A stretch of 5,083 bases of DNA from an uncultured Anaerolineaceae bacterium. GTDB lineage: Bacteria; Chloroflexota; Anaerolineae; Promineifilales; Promineifilaceae. The stretch covers positions 1-5,083 of the forward strand of contig CALBTC010000038.1 of the NCBI GenBank assembly GCA_937967805.1, written 5' to 3'. The notes under the pieces are model-generated. The model was not told where the DNA came from. It ran no database searches and saw nothing but the letters and a program-made list of their open reading frames with translations. Shown here one piece after another: positions 1 to 5,083 of the stretch. Each line of letters begins with the position of its first letter. The stretch's first letter is position 1. The position numbers and the translations under genes were made by a program.

Positions 1-1201
1 CAAAGGTACCTAATCCTTTAAACACCACCACGGAAATGGTCCACAATCCCAGGTAGGCGCCGGCCTCTTTGTCCGAGGACATGACTGCCATCAGGCTTAG
101 CCCGCCGAAAGTGTAAACACCGAACCCCGCGCCAAAGATCAGGAGCGTCACTTCGATAAGATGAACCTGGTTAAAGACGGCCGTTCCACCCAGCAGCACC
201 ATTCCCAATGCCATCGTCAGCAGGCCGCCGTTGGTGATGCGCCGCTGCCGCTCAGGCGGCCGTTTGCGCCACAGGTAAGCCCCGCCCACCAACGTCACCA
301 CTGTGGCCGCCTGCCAGTAACTGTTAAAGCGCGTCGTCCGCGACAGCGGCAGATCGAACACTTCCGCACCAAACGGCTCCAAAATAGCGTCCTGCGCCCA
401 GGCAGAAAAGGTGGCCAGCGAGAGGAAGATGAAAAAGCGGCGGGTGCGCTTGTCTTGCCAGATACGCCGAACAGTATCCAGCAAGTTACTTTGCGCCGCC
501 TGCTCCTTCACAGCAGTCAACTCTTGTTGCAAGGTGATGCCTTTTTGTCGCCTGATAGATCGCTCCACGCCCCAGATGGAAAAGAACCAGAAAAAGCCAC
601 CGATGATCATCGTGGCCAGAATCATCTCCCAAAAGATGGCGGGATCAAAGTCTTGCATCCAGAAGCTGAAAATGATGCCCACAATGGCAAAAAAGATGAT
701 GAGCACTGTTTCGGCCGTGCTGATGGCCAATCCCTGACGGGCCTTTGGGGCAGAATCACGCACCAGCGCCAGGTAAGGACTGCCGGAAATGAGCGTGCCT
801 ATGCCGTACAGCAACGAGGAAATCAGAGCCAGCACCCAGCCCAGCAGGTCAAAATTACTGCCGCCGGCGTGTACGGCGGCAAAGCGCATGAGGCTCCAGC
901 CCAGCAGCGGCAGGGAGAGCACCATCAATCCCCGACCCAGCCAGATGTAAGACGTACGCCTCATGCCGAGAAACGGCCGTGTGTCAGACCGGTACCCCGC
1001 CCACAAACTCAATGGCGACAGCAGATACCGCAGCGCAATTAGCAAACTGACGGGAGCCGCCGGAATGCCAAACTGGGAGATCATCACCCGGTTCCAGATG
1101 CTGGTCACCAAAATATCGCCCATGGCCGAGCCGATCTGAAAGCTGCTCAGACGCAGCAAACGCCACAGGCTAAAAGAAAGTTGATTTTGCTCAGGCTGCA
1201 T
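1..1201 (-). CDS. PucC/BCD-family MFS transporter (3' end outside window)
   Basis: Integral membrane protein of the major facilitator superfamily, PucC (BCD) branch. The frame is open from ATG 1201 to the left edge: 400 residues, with only the C-terminal part missing. Family hallmarks seen: an N-terminal LWRLLRLSSFQIG (12-24) leading to NRVMISQFGIPAAPVSLL (37-54); the loop after helix 2 with GYRSDTRPFLGMRRTSYIW (69-87); QDAILEPFGAEVF (270-282) at the start of the second half; and GLWTISVVVFKGLG (385-398) in a late helix. Hydrophobic stretches lie around 90-105, 118-142, 163-182, 192-212, 295-310, 325-343 and 350-376, with a charged cytoplasmic linker at 213-256. In purple bacteria PucC-type proteins help assemble light-harvesting complexes and are proposed to move bacteriochlorophyll; homologues in non-phototrophs have unknown substrates. 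Start choice: GAGGA at 1210-1214, 8 bases before ATG. It has its own promoter. The family is clear; the substrate is not. Confidence 0.88.
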   Translation of the reverse strand, partial: MQPEQNQLSFSLWRLLRLSSFQIGSAMGDILVTSIWNRVMISQFGIPAAPVSLLIALRYLLSPLSLWAGYRSDTRPFLGMRRTSYIWLGRGLMVLSLPLLGWSLMRFAAVHAGGSNFDLLGWVLALISSLLYGIGTLISGSPYLALVRDSAPKARQGLAISTAETVLIIFFAIVGIIFSFWMQDFDPAIFWEMILATMIIGGFFWFFSIWGVERSIRRQKGITLQQELTAVKEQAAQSNLLDTVRRIWQDKRTRRFFIFLSLATFSAWAQDAILEPFGAEVFDLPLSRTTRFNSYWQAATVVTLVGGAYLWRKRPPERQRRITNGGLLTMALGMVLLGGTAVFNQVHLIEVTLLIFGAGFGVYTFGGLSLMAVMSSDKEAGAYLGLWTISVVVFKGLGTF

Positions 1202-1209
1202 TGGAGTGT

Positions 1210-1214
1210 TCCTC
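1210..1214 (-). promoter_or_regulatory. Ribosome binding site of the PucC-like gene
   Basis: GAGGA on the minus strand, 8 bases upstream of ATG 1201. It supports that ATG as the start; no competing in-frame start with a better site is seen. Confidence 0.6.
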
Positions 1215-1227
1215 ATCCATGCAAAAA

Positions 1228-1255
1228 ACTATAGCAAACTACGAATATATGGCAA
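1228..1255 (-). promoter_or_regulatory. Sigma70-type promoter for the PucC-like gene
   Basis: On the minus strand, TTGCCA (1250-1255; 5 of 6 to TTGACA) is followed after a 16-base spacer by TATAGT (1228-1233; 5 of 6 to TATAAT). The surroundings are distinctly AT-rich compared with the flanking genes. Transcription would begin near 1220, giving a leader of about 20 bases that still contains the ribosome site. This indicates the transporter is transcribed independently of the kinase. It is pattern-based and untested. Confidence 0.6.
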
Positions 1256-1320
1256 TATATCTATAAAACAGGCAGTAATCGCGTCCGCGTGTGAGGGTGC
1301 TGGCAATTTTTTCGCCATCG

Positions 1321-1446
1321 GGATGCTTCGCTCCGCTACTCAGAAACAAGACATTTGTTTCTGTATTCTCAGAGCGGTCGCAACGCGCCGTGGCCCCTCT
1401 CAGCATGACAAGTTTAAATTGTCATTCTGAGTGAAACGAAGAATCC
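1321..1446. repeat. Composite inverted-repeat element in the kinase-transporter gap
   Basis: The core hairpin has arms 1399-1411 and 1419-1431 (12 of 13 bases pair; loop GTTTAAA). Outer arms 1321-1337 and 1430-1446 match at 13 of 17 positions when reverse-complemented. The right half reads GTCATTCTGAGTGAAACGAA, which resembles a dispersed intergenic repeat (GTCATTCTGAGCGAAGCGAA type) that I recall from many bacterial genomes. The left half is interrupted between the outer and core arms by about 61 bases (1338-1398), which carry their own perfect 9-base stem (1341-1349/1355-1363, loop GACAT). In the rest of this 320-base gap I see only the transporter promoter (1228-1255) and a weak hairpin at 1505-1519; 1261-1320 and 1447-1504 hold nothing I recognise. 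Confidence 0.6.
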
Positions 1447-1499
1447 TTCAAATTCTAAAATAGTAGAATCTTGGGCCGAGAGGCAATAATGGGGAAGCA

Positions 1500-1519
1500 A
1501 AAGGGAGGTTTAACACCTC
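1500..1519 (-). terminator. Weak possible terminator after the kinase
   Basis: On the minus strand, three bases past the kinase stop, GAGGT and ACCTC (1515-1519 and 1505-1509) form a 5-base stem with a 5-base loop, followed by CCTTTTGC. The stem is short and the T run is only four, so it may act poorly or not at all; the larger hairpin at 1399-1431 could also end transcription. Confidence 0.25.
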
Positions 1520-1521
1520 GG

Positions 1522-3411
1522 CTACTTGATGGGGAAGGAAATATCAAAAGTGGTGCCGTGGCCGGGTTTACTATCGACGTGAATTGAACCGCCCAGGCCC
1601 TGAATGAAATCGCGGGTCCAGAAGAGGCCAAAACCCATGCCGTTGCCCTCTTTTTTGGTGCTCCAACCCATCTCAAAAATACGGGATAAATTCTCCGGCT
1701 GGATGCCAACACCGCTGTCCTGAATAATGATTTGTAACCGATCGGGTGCCTGCAACCGGGTTGTGATTTGCAGTCTGCCAGATTCATTTTGGTCTAAAAT
1801 CGCTTCGTAACTGTTTTTCAGGATAACGCGGAACGCTTCCGTTAGCATATCGGGGGCGGTTTGGACCGGGGGCAAATCGTTGGCCATGTTTAAGGCCAGG
1901 ACAAGAGTTTGCTCATTTGGCAGGGTGATGGTGGTTTCTTGAACGGCCGTTTCCAGCCAACGCCAGCCGGGAAAAAGCTCACGCATCGCCCGGCGCAGGC
2001 AGTTGTTTAGTTCAACAGCGTTGTCGGTGGTATGATGCCACGGTTCGTGCAGGGTATCCAACAAACGCAGCGCTTTTTGGGCGCGTTCCACCATTTGCGG
2101 CAGGGAAGCCTTTAACTCTTCCTGCTGGCTATCCGAAAATTTGTCCAGATTTTGCATCATTTGCAGGTAGTTGCCAATGACGTTGATATGATTGCTAAGG
2201 CCGTGCACAGAAGCTGTCGCGCTAAAGGCCATGCGGCCAAAAAGCTCAGAGATGCGACGCTGATCATCAGCTTCGCGGTAGAGGCGGGCGTTGCGGATGC
2301 CGGCGGCGGCCTGCTGACCAAACGTGGTCAGCAGCGACGTTTCCCACGAGGAAAAGTGATCGCGGCGCGAAGCCACAAATAAATTACCCACCACTTCATC
2401 TTCCACAAAAAAGGGCACGGCGATCACCTGGCGGATGCCCAACATACGCTGGGCAAAGTCGGCCAGGGAGCGGCTGACAAACGGCCGTAACAAATCATAT
2501 AAATCATCAGAAGTGAGGAACTTTTGCGGACGGCCGTCGATGCCTTTTACCGCGCGCACGCTGAGATTGGCCTGGTAACGCGGTCTGTCCAGATAAACGA
2601 TTGATTTGGGGCCGAGTAAAGTCATTCCCGCTTTGCTTTCTAAATGGGACAAAATCTGCGGCGTGTCGTCCAGCGCATAGGCGCGTACCGGCAAGGCGTT
2701 GCCATTTTCCAGCGTGGCTACCATGGCGCCCTCATAGCCAAGTTCCTGCACCACCGCATCAACAACCGATTGCAGCACCTGGGTCTCATCCGTCATGCGC
2801 GCCTGCAAGCCAAAGATGACCCGTTCTAACGATTCCATTGCCGTCAGGCGATAATTATTTTGGATGGCCGCCGCTGCCAGATTGCCCAACGCTTCCAGAA
2901 AATCAATATCCCGCCGGGTAAAACTGTCCTGCGTCAGGGCCATGATCGCCCCGACTACCTCTTTTTGCACCACCAGCGGCACGGCCACCACCTGGCTGAC
3001 GCTGAGCTCTTGCTGCATTTCATCGGCAGTGGAGCGGTCGGTTAACGGCCGTAACAAATCATATAAACGTTCAGAGATGAGGTGCTGCTGGCCTGGTTGG
3101 CCGACGGTATTGGCCGTGACGCTGTTGACGGCGCTAACGCCCAAATTGTAGCGGTGGCGGGCGTCGTTGAGGTACATCAACGCCTGGCCGGGTTCTAAAT
3201 TAACGTGGCTTTGGGCAAACACCTGCTGCAGACGGCCGTTTGGCACAGAAAATGCCGACGCCCGGACATACAGCCCCATATCGTTTTCCAGCGTGGTGGC
3301 CAGGGCGCCCAAGCAGCCCAGACGATTCACGACATCATCAACAATTTGCTGCAAAACAGAACGAAGGCGGGGCGAAACTTGAGCGTGGTGTTTGCGATTT
3401 AAATGTAACAC
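1522..3411 (-). CDS. Soluble GAF-GAF sensor histidine kinase
   Basis: Cytoplasmic two-component sensor kinase, 629 residues from GTG 3411. Two GAF sensory domains come first (about 15-187 and 203-376). They share residues throughout, including LYDLLRP at 116-122 and 304-310, so they arose by internal duplication. A short helical region follows, with VHGLSNHINVI (402-412); His403 is the likely phosphate acceptor, in a divergent H-box. The C-terminal HATPase domain shows an N-box (LKNSYEAI, Asn533), the G1 box DSGVGI (565-570) and the G2 box GNGMGFGL (589-596), ending in GHGTTFDISFP. No membrane segment, signal peptide or receiver domain is seen, and no response regulator lies in the window, so the partner and ligand are unknown. 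Start choice: GTG 3411 has AAGGG six bases upstream; an in-frame GTG at 3438 would add nine residues but lacks a ribosome site. The stop is TAG. Confidence 0.9.
   Translation of the reverse strand: MLHLNRKHHAQVSPRLRSVLQQIVDDVVNRLGCLGALATTLENDMGLYVRASAFSVPNGRLQQVFAQSHVNLEPGQALMYLNDARHRYNLGVSAVNSVTANTVGQPGQQHLISERLYDLLRPLTDRSTADEMQQELSVSQVVAVPLVVQKEVVGAIMALTQDSFTRRDIDFLEALGNLAAAAIQNNYRLTAMESLERVIFGLQARMTDETQVLQSVVDAVVQELGYEGAMVATLENGNALPVRAYALDDTPQILSHLESKAGMTLLGPKSIVYLDRPRYQANLSVRAVKGIDGRPQKFLTSDDLYDLLRPFVSRSLADFAQRMLGIRQVIAVPFFVEDEVVGNLFVASRRDHFSSWETSLLTTFGQQAAAGIRNARLYREADDQRRISELFGRMAFSATASVHGLSNHINVIGNYLQMMQNLDKFSDSQQEELKASLPQMVERAQKALRLLDTLHEPWHHTTDNAVELNNCLRRAMRELFPGWRWLETAVQETTITLPNEQTLVLALNMANDLPPVQTAPDMLTEAFRVILKNSYEAILDQNESGRLQITTRLQAPDRLQIIIQDSGVGIQPENLSRIFEMGWSTKKEGNGMGFGLFWTRDFIQGLGGSIHVDSKPGHGTTFDISFPIK
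2481..3067 (-). repeat. Direct DNA repeat inside the duplicated GAF domains
   Basis: A 23-base stretch, beginning with ACGGCCGT and encoding part of FYDLLRP-like LYDLLRP, is identical at 2481-2503 and 3045-3067. The copies are 564 bases apart (188 codons, in frame). They mark equivalent positions of the two GAF domains, while flanking codons have diverged. Confidence 0.85.
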
Positions 3412-3417
3412 TGAGTT

Positions 3418-3422
3418 CCCTT
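3418..3422 (-). promoter_or_regulatory. Ribosome binding site deciding the kinase start
   Basis: AAGGG on the minus strand, six bases before GTG 3411. The alternative GTG at 3438 is preceded by CGCACACAGTGC, with no purine-rich site. This favours the shorter protein, though the match to the Shine-Dalgarno consensus is only partial. Confidence 0.45.
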
Positions 3423-3473
3423 TCTTCTCGCAGATCACGCACTGTGTGCGGCGCAGAATTTCTGATCTGTCTT

Positions 3474-3504
3474 ATTGTAGCTATTCTCCTTAAAGTAGCT
3501 GTTA
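3474..3504 (-). promoter_or_regulatory. Possible kinase promoter region (weak)
   Basis: On the minus strand TACAAT (3474-3479; 5 of 6 to TATAAT) lies about 60 bases before the kinase start, downstream of the thiolase terminator. The nearest -35-like hexamer, TTAACA (3500-3505), sits 20 bases away, wider than usual. Between them is AAGGAGAA (3484-3491), a near-perfect ribosome site with no ATG, GTG or TTG at a usable distance. The TACAAT box is the only part I would trust. Confidence 0.3.
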
Positions 3505-3512
3505 AAAAGAAG

Positions 3513-3552
3513 CAAAAAGTGGGCAATTAGGAATTATTTCCTAGTTGCCCAC
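3513..3552 (-). terminator. Intrinsic terminator after the thiolase
   Basis: Arms 3519-3533 and 3538-3552 form a 15-base stem (14 Watson-Crick pairs plus one G-T type position) with the four-base loop TTAT. On the minus strand it is followed at once by TTTTTGCTTCTTTTT. It lies about 100 bases beyond the thiolase stop and before the kinase, so it should end thiolase transcripts and separate the two genes. The T tract exists on the minus-strand side only. Confidence 0.85.
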
Positions 3553-3557
3553 GGGGA

Positions 3558-3579
3558 TTGTCAGAAGAGTTGTCAGAAG
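3558..3579. repeat. Short tandem direct repeat TTGTCAGAAG
   Basis: TTGTCAGAAG occurs at 3558-3567 and again at 3570-3579, a 12-base period, between the thiolase terminator and the long inverted repeat. It has no known function and may be the edge of the palindromic element. Confidence 0.5.
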
Positions 3580-3582
3580 CGA

Positions 3583-3637
3583 AACCTCCCGCAGGTTCCA
3601 ATTGTGAAAACACAACTATACAAACCTGCGGGAGGTT
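3583..3637. repeat. Perfect 15-base inverted repeat, REP-like palindrome
   Basis: AACCTCCCGCAGGTT (3583-3597) and AACCTGCGGGAGGTT (3623-3637) are exact reverse complements separated by 25 bases. Each arm is also self-complementary at its ends (AACCT...AGGTT, five-base loop), so the DNA or RNA can fold as one long hairpin or two small ones. Inside the spacer TTGTG AAAA CACAA (3602-3615) makes a third small stem. It sits 12 bases beyond the thiolase stop, before the terminator. This layout is that of repetitive extragenic palindromes; whether it recurs in the genome cannot be seen here. Confidence 0.7.
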
Positions 3638-3649
3638 ACCTGCAAGCGG

Positions 3650-4792
3650 TTACGGCCGTTGCAAAATATGGGTCACAATGGTTGCCCCGCTGCCGCCAAT
3701 GTTTTGCGTCATGGCGATGCGGGCGTCGGGGATTTGGGCTGCGCCCGCCTGGCCGCGCAGTTGCAATGTGGCTTCGGCCAGTTGGTACAGGCCGGTAGCG
3801 CCGACGGGATGGCCGCGCGCCTTGAGCCCGCCCATGGTGCAGATAGGAATACGGCCGTCCGGGAAAATCGCCCCTTCCTGCGCCAGACGCACCCCCTGCC
3901 CCCGCTCGGCAAACCCGGTGGCCTCCAGCGAAAGCGCCGCCATCACGCTAAACGCATCGTGCAGTTCAAATAAATCTACATCGGCCGGACCAACGCCCGC
4001 CTGGGCATAGGCCCGCTGCACCGACTTTTCTGCCGCGGTAAGCCAGAGCAAATCATGCCGGTCGTGCACCGCCAGCGTGTCGGTGGCCGAAGCGGAGCCA
4101 GTCACGCGCACGGCCTGGGGTGCTTTCTCGGCCGGCACCAGCAGCAGCGCCGCCGCGCCATCGCCAATGGGGGACGCATCAAACAGGCTGATGGGATCGG
4201 CCACGATACGCCCCTTGTCGTAGGTGCGCTGGGTGATGGGTTCCTGGAACATGGCATTGGGGTTTTTAGCGCCGTTGCTGTGGGCATTCAGAGCGAAGGG
4301 AGCAAAGTCGCTCCGCTGGTAACCGTATTCATGCATGTAGCGGCGCATAATGAGGGCGTTCAGCCCCACAAACGTGACGCCGTGAATAATTTCGTAGTCG
4401 GCATCGGCGGCGGTGGTGAGGGCAGCGGTGGTTTCACTGAAGGTAGTTTCGGTCATCTTTTCTACGCCGATGACCAGAACGGCGTCCAGTTCGCCGCTGG
4501 CCACGGCCAGCAAGCCCTGGCGCATGGCGGACCCGGCAGAGCCACAGGCGGCTTCCATTTTGACGGCTTCGGCCCCGTGCTGGTTGAGATGATCGGCTAC
4601 CAGGGCGCCCAGCTGCATTTGCTGGTTGAGCACGCCGCTGGTCATGTTGCCCACGTAAATGGCGTCAACCTGCGCCAGTGCGGCATCTTGCATGGCGGCC
4701 CGGCCGGCAGCCACGGCAAGCTGCCGTATGGATTGGTCCCATTGTTCGCGCACGGCCGTTTGTCCCACGCCTAAAATTGCTACTTCACGCAT
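3650..4792 (-). CDS. Thiolase, archaeal/SCP2-like acetyl-CoA C-acetyltransferase type
   Basis: Thiolase-fold enzyme of 380 residues that would condense two acetyl-CoA into acetoacetyl-CoA or do the reverse cleavage; cytosolic. Nucleophile Cys83 lies in EAACGSAGSAM (81-90). SPIGDGAAALLLV (208-219) is the usual thiolase signature ahead of the C-terminal half. ELHDAF (276-281, His278) stands where classical enzymes have NEAF. GGLKARGHPVGATG (321-334) carries His328. The C-terminal loop QNIGGSGAT (363-371) lacks the Cys of the classical CxG motif, as in SCP2/archaeal enzymes. Archaeal relatives work with HMG-CoA synthase and a DUF35 protein in the mevalonate pathway; neither partner is visible here. 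An odd point is Cys318 (CTMGG) where an Asn is usual. Start choice: AGGAG (4799-4803) six bases before ATG 4792; length is normal. It is closed by a terminator at 3513-3552. The exact acyl specificity is uncertain, and degradation of longer acyl-CoA is possible. Confidence 0.9.
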   Translation of the reverse strand: MREVAILGVGQTAVREQWDQSIRQLAVAAGRAAMQDAALAQVDAIYVGNMTSGVLNQQMQLGALVADHLNQHGAEAVKMEAACGSAGSAMRQGLLAVASGELDAVLVIGVEKMTETTFSETTAALTTAADADYEIIHGVTFVGLNALIMRRYMHEYGYQRSDFAPFALNAHSNGAKNPNAMFQEPITQRTYDKGRIVADPISLFDASPIGDGAAALLLVPAEKAPQAVRVTGSASATDTLAVHDRHDLLWLTAAEKSVQRAYAQAGVGPADVDLFELHDAFSVMAALSLEATGFAERGQGVRLAQEGAIFPDGRIPICTMGGLKARGHPVGATGLYQLAEATLQLRGQAGAAQIPDARIAMTQNIGGSGATIVTHILQRP

Positions 4793-4798
4793 AAAAAA

Positions 4799-4803
4799 CT
4801 CCT
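4799..4803 (-). promoter_or_regulatory. Ribosome binding site of the thiolase
   Basis: AGGAG on the minus strand, separated by six T residues from ATG 4792. It is a strong, well-placed site that fixes the start. Confidence 0.75.
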
Positions 4804-4812
4804 GAAAAGCTC

Positions 4813-4872
4813 AACGCAAAGGCGCAGAGACGCAGAGAAAGATTCGGGAAATTCAGCGTCTTTTGCCTTGCG
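4813..4872. repeat. CGCAGAG-type repeat with imperfect inverted partner in the thiolase leader
   Basis: ACGCAAAGGCGCAGAGACGCAGAG-like units occupy 4813-4840 (three CGCARAG-type words about 8 bases apart). The segment 4856-4872, when reverse-complemented, reads CGCAAGGCAAAAGACGC and aligns with 4815-4833 apart from two single-base gaps and two changes. The pair could fold into a hairpin just upstream of the thiolase ribosome site. Similar CGCAAAG/CGCAGAG repeats are, as I recall, dispersed between genes in many environmental bacteria. No clear promoter is visible in this leader. Confidence 0.5.
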
Positions 4873-4896
4873 AAAGTTTGTAATGATCAGCCTAAT

Positions 4897-4929
4897 AAAA
4901 AAAGGCTGGATTCGATAGGGAATCCAGCC
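4897..4929 (-). terminator. Intrinsic terminator after the aminotransferase
   Basis: A perfect 10-base stem, GGCTGGATTC (4904-4913) with GAATCCAGCC (4920-4929), has a six-base loop. On the minus strand it is followed by seven T residues (4897-4903). It lies about 65 bases beyond the aminotransferase stop and should end that transcript before the thiolase. Confidence 0.9.
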
Positions 4930-4993
4930 GTGAGTATCATCCTGTTTTGCCGTCAGAAACTATCAATTGGGCAAAGATGGCTCTCAAATGGTG

Positions 4994-5083
4994 TCAATTC
5001 ACATCAATGGTTAAGGTCCAGTTGAAGCGGTCAGGGATACGGCCGTATTGAATCCCGGTCAGCTCGTCGTACAAATGTTTGGC
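4994..5083 (-). CDS. ilvE: Branched-chain amino acid aminotransferase, C-terminal end only
   Basis: The last 29 codons and TGA stop of a gene that enters from the right edge. The tail contains LYDELTGIQYGRIPDRFNW, then TLTIDV and the stop. This resembles the C-terminus of class IV PLP-dependent branched-chain aminotransferases (compare LTDIQYGRE...WTIVL in the human enzyme), which interconvert leucine, isoleucine and valine with their 2-oxo acids using glutamate/2-oxoglutarate. The catalytic lysine and PLP pocket are outside the window, so the call rests on the tail motif alone. The frame runs open to the edge, and an intrinsic terminator follows at 4897-4929. Confidence 0.72.
   Translation of the reverse strand, partial: AKHLYDELTGIQYGRIPDRFNWTLTIDVN

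Noticed and set aside
161..1042. 293-codon plus-strand open frame
   Set aside because: It lies entirely opposite the PucC-like gene. Its translation is rich in Gln, His, Arg and Pro with no domain pattern, whereas the minus strand gives clear family motifs.
1206..1430. 74-codon plus-strand open frame in the kinase-transporter gap
   Set aside because: It spans the transporter promoter and the inverted-repeat element, has no ribosome site and no recognisable motif.
1202..1521. tRNA or small RNA gene in the gap
   Set aside because: No cloverleaf or known RNA motif is found; the hairpins are explained by the repeat element.
1455..1787. 110-codon minus-strand frame at the kinase 3' end
   Set aside because: It is another frame of the kinase HATPase domain, whose boxes are intact in the main frame.
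3338..3526. 62-codon minus-strand frame overlapping the kinase start, as a leader peptide
   Set aside because: It needs a TTG start inside the thiolase terminator hairpin, lacks a ribosome site there, and its second half is an out-of-frame reading of the kinase.
3519..3637. CRISPR-like array formed by the palindromes
   Set aside because: There are only two arms, in inverted rather than direct orientation, with no regular spacers and no cas genes.
3558..4010. 150-codon plus-strand open frame
   Set aside because: It starts in the intergenic repeats and runs antisense through the thiolase 3' end. It is low in credible protein features and has no ribosome site.
4055..4774. 239-codon plus-strand open frame rich in Gly and His
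   Set aside because: It is the antisense of the thiolase coding sequence; the composition is a by-product of the GC-rich codons opposite.

Overview
The window carries four protein genes, all on the minus strand. Read in transcription order (high to low coordinate) they are: the last 29 codons of a branched-chain aminotransferase; a complete thiolase of the archaeal/SCP2-like type; a complete soluble histidine kinase with two GAF domains; and a nearly complete PucC/BCD-family major facilitator, cut by the left window edge. The long plus-strand open frames opposite these genes are shadows.

The organism is a bacterium of moderately high GC content. The gene mix (non-photosynthetic-looking PucC-like transporter, archaeal-type thiolase, multi-GAF kinase) and dispersed palindromic intergenic repeats fit a Chloroflexota genome, perhaps Anaerolineae-like. 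This is an inference from gene content, as there is no rRNA or other phylogenetic marker here. The palindrome ACGGCCGT occurs 11 times in about 5.1 kb, in every gene and in all three codon phases. This points to a genome-wide over-represented DNA word comparable to HIP1 of cyanobacteria, and it is the most unusual signal in the window.

Layout: 4994-5083 is the aminotransferase tail, followed by a strong intrinsic terminator (4897-4929). From 4793 to 4896 is a short leader with CGCAGAG-type repeats. The thiolase (3650-4792) starts with a good ribosome site. Behind it come a perfect long inverted repeat (3583-3637) and a second intrinsic terminator (3519-3552). The histidine kinase (1522-3411) follows, then a 320-base gap holding a composite inverted repeat (1321-1446) and a good sigma70-type promoter (1228-1255) that drives the PucC-like gene (1-1201).

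Terminators after the aminotransferase and the thiolase, and a dedicated promoter before the transporter, suggest that the four genes are mostly separate transcription units rather than one operon. I see no single pathway linking them. The thiolase would make acetoacetyl-CoA, the aminotransferase handles branched-chain amino acids, the kinase is an orphan sensor without a response regulator in the window, and the transporter's substrate is unknown.
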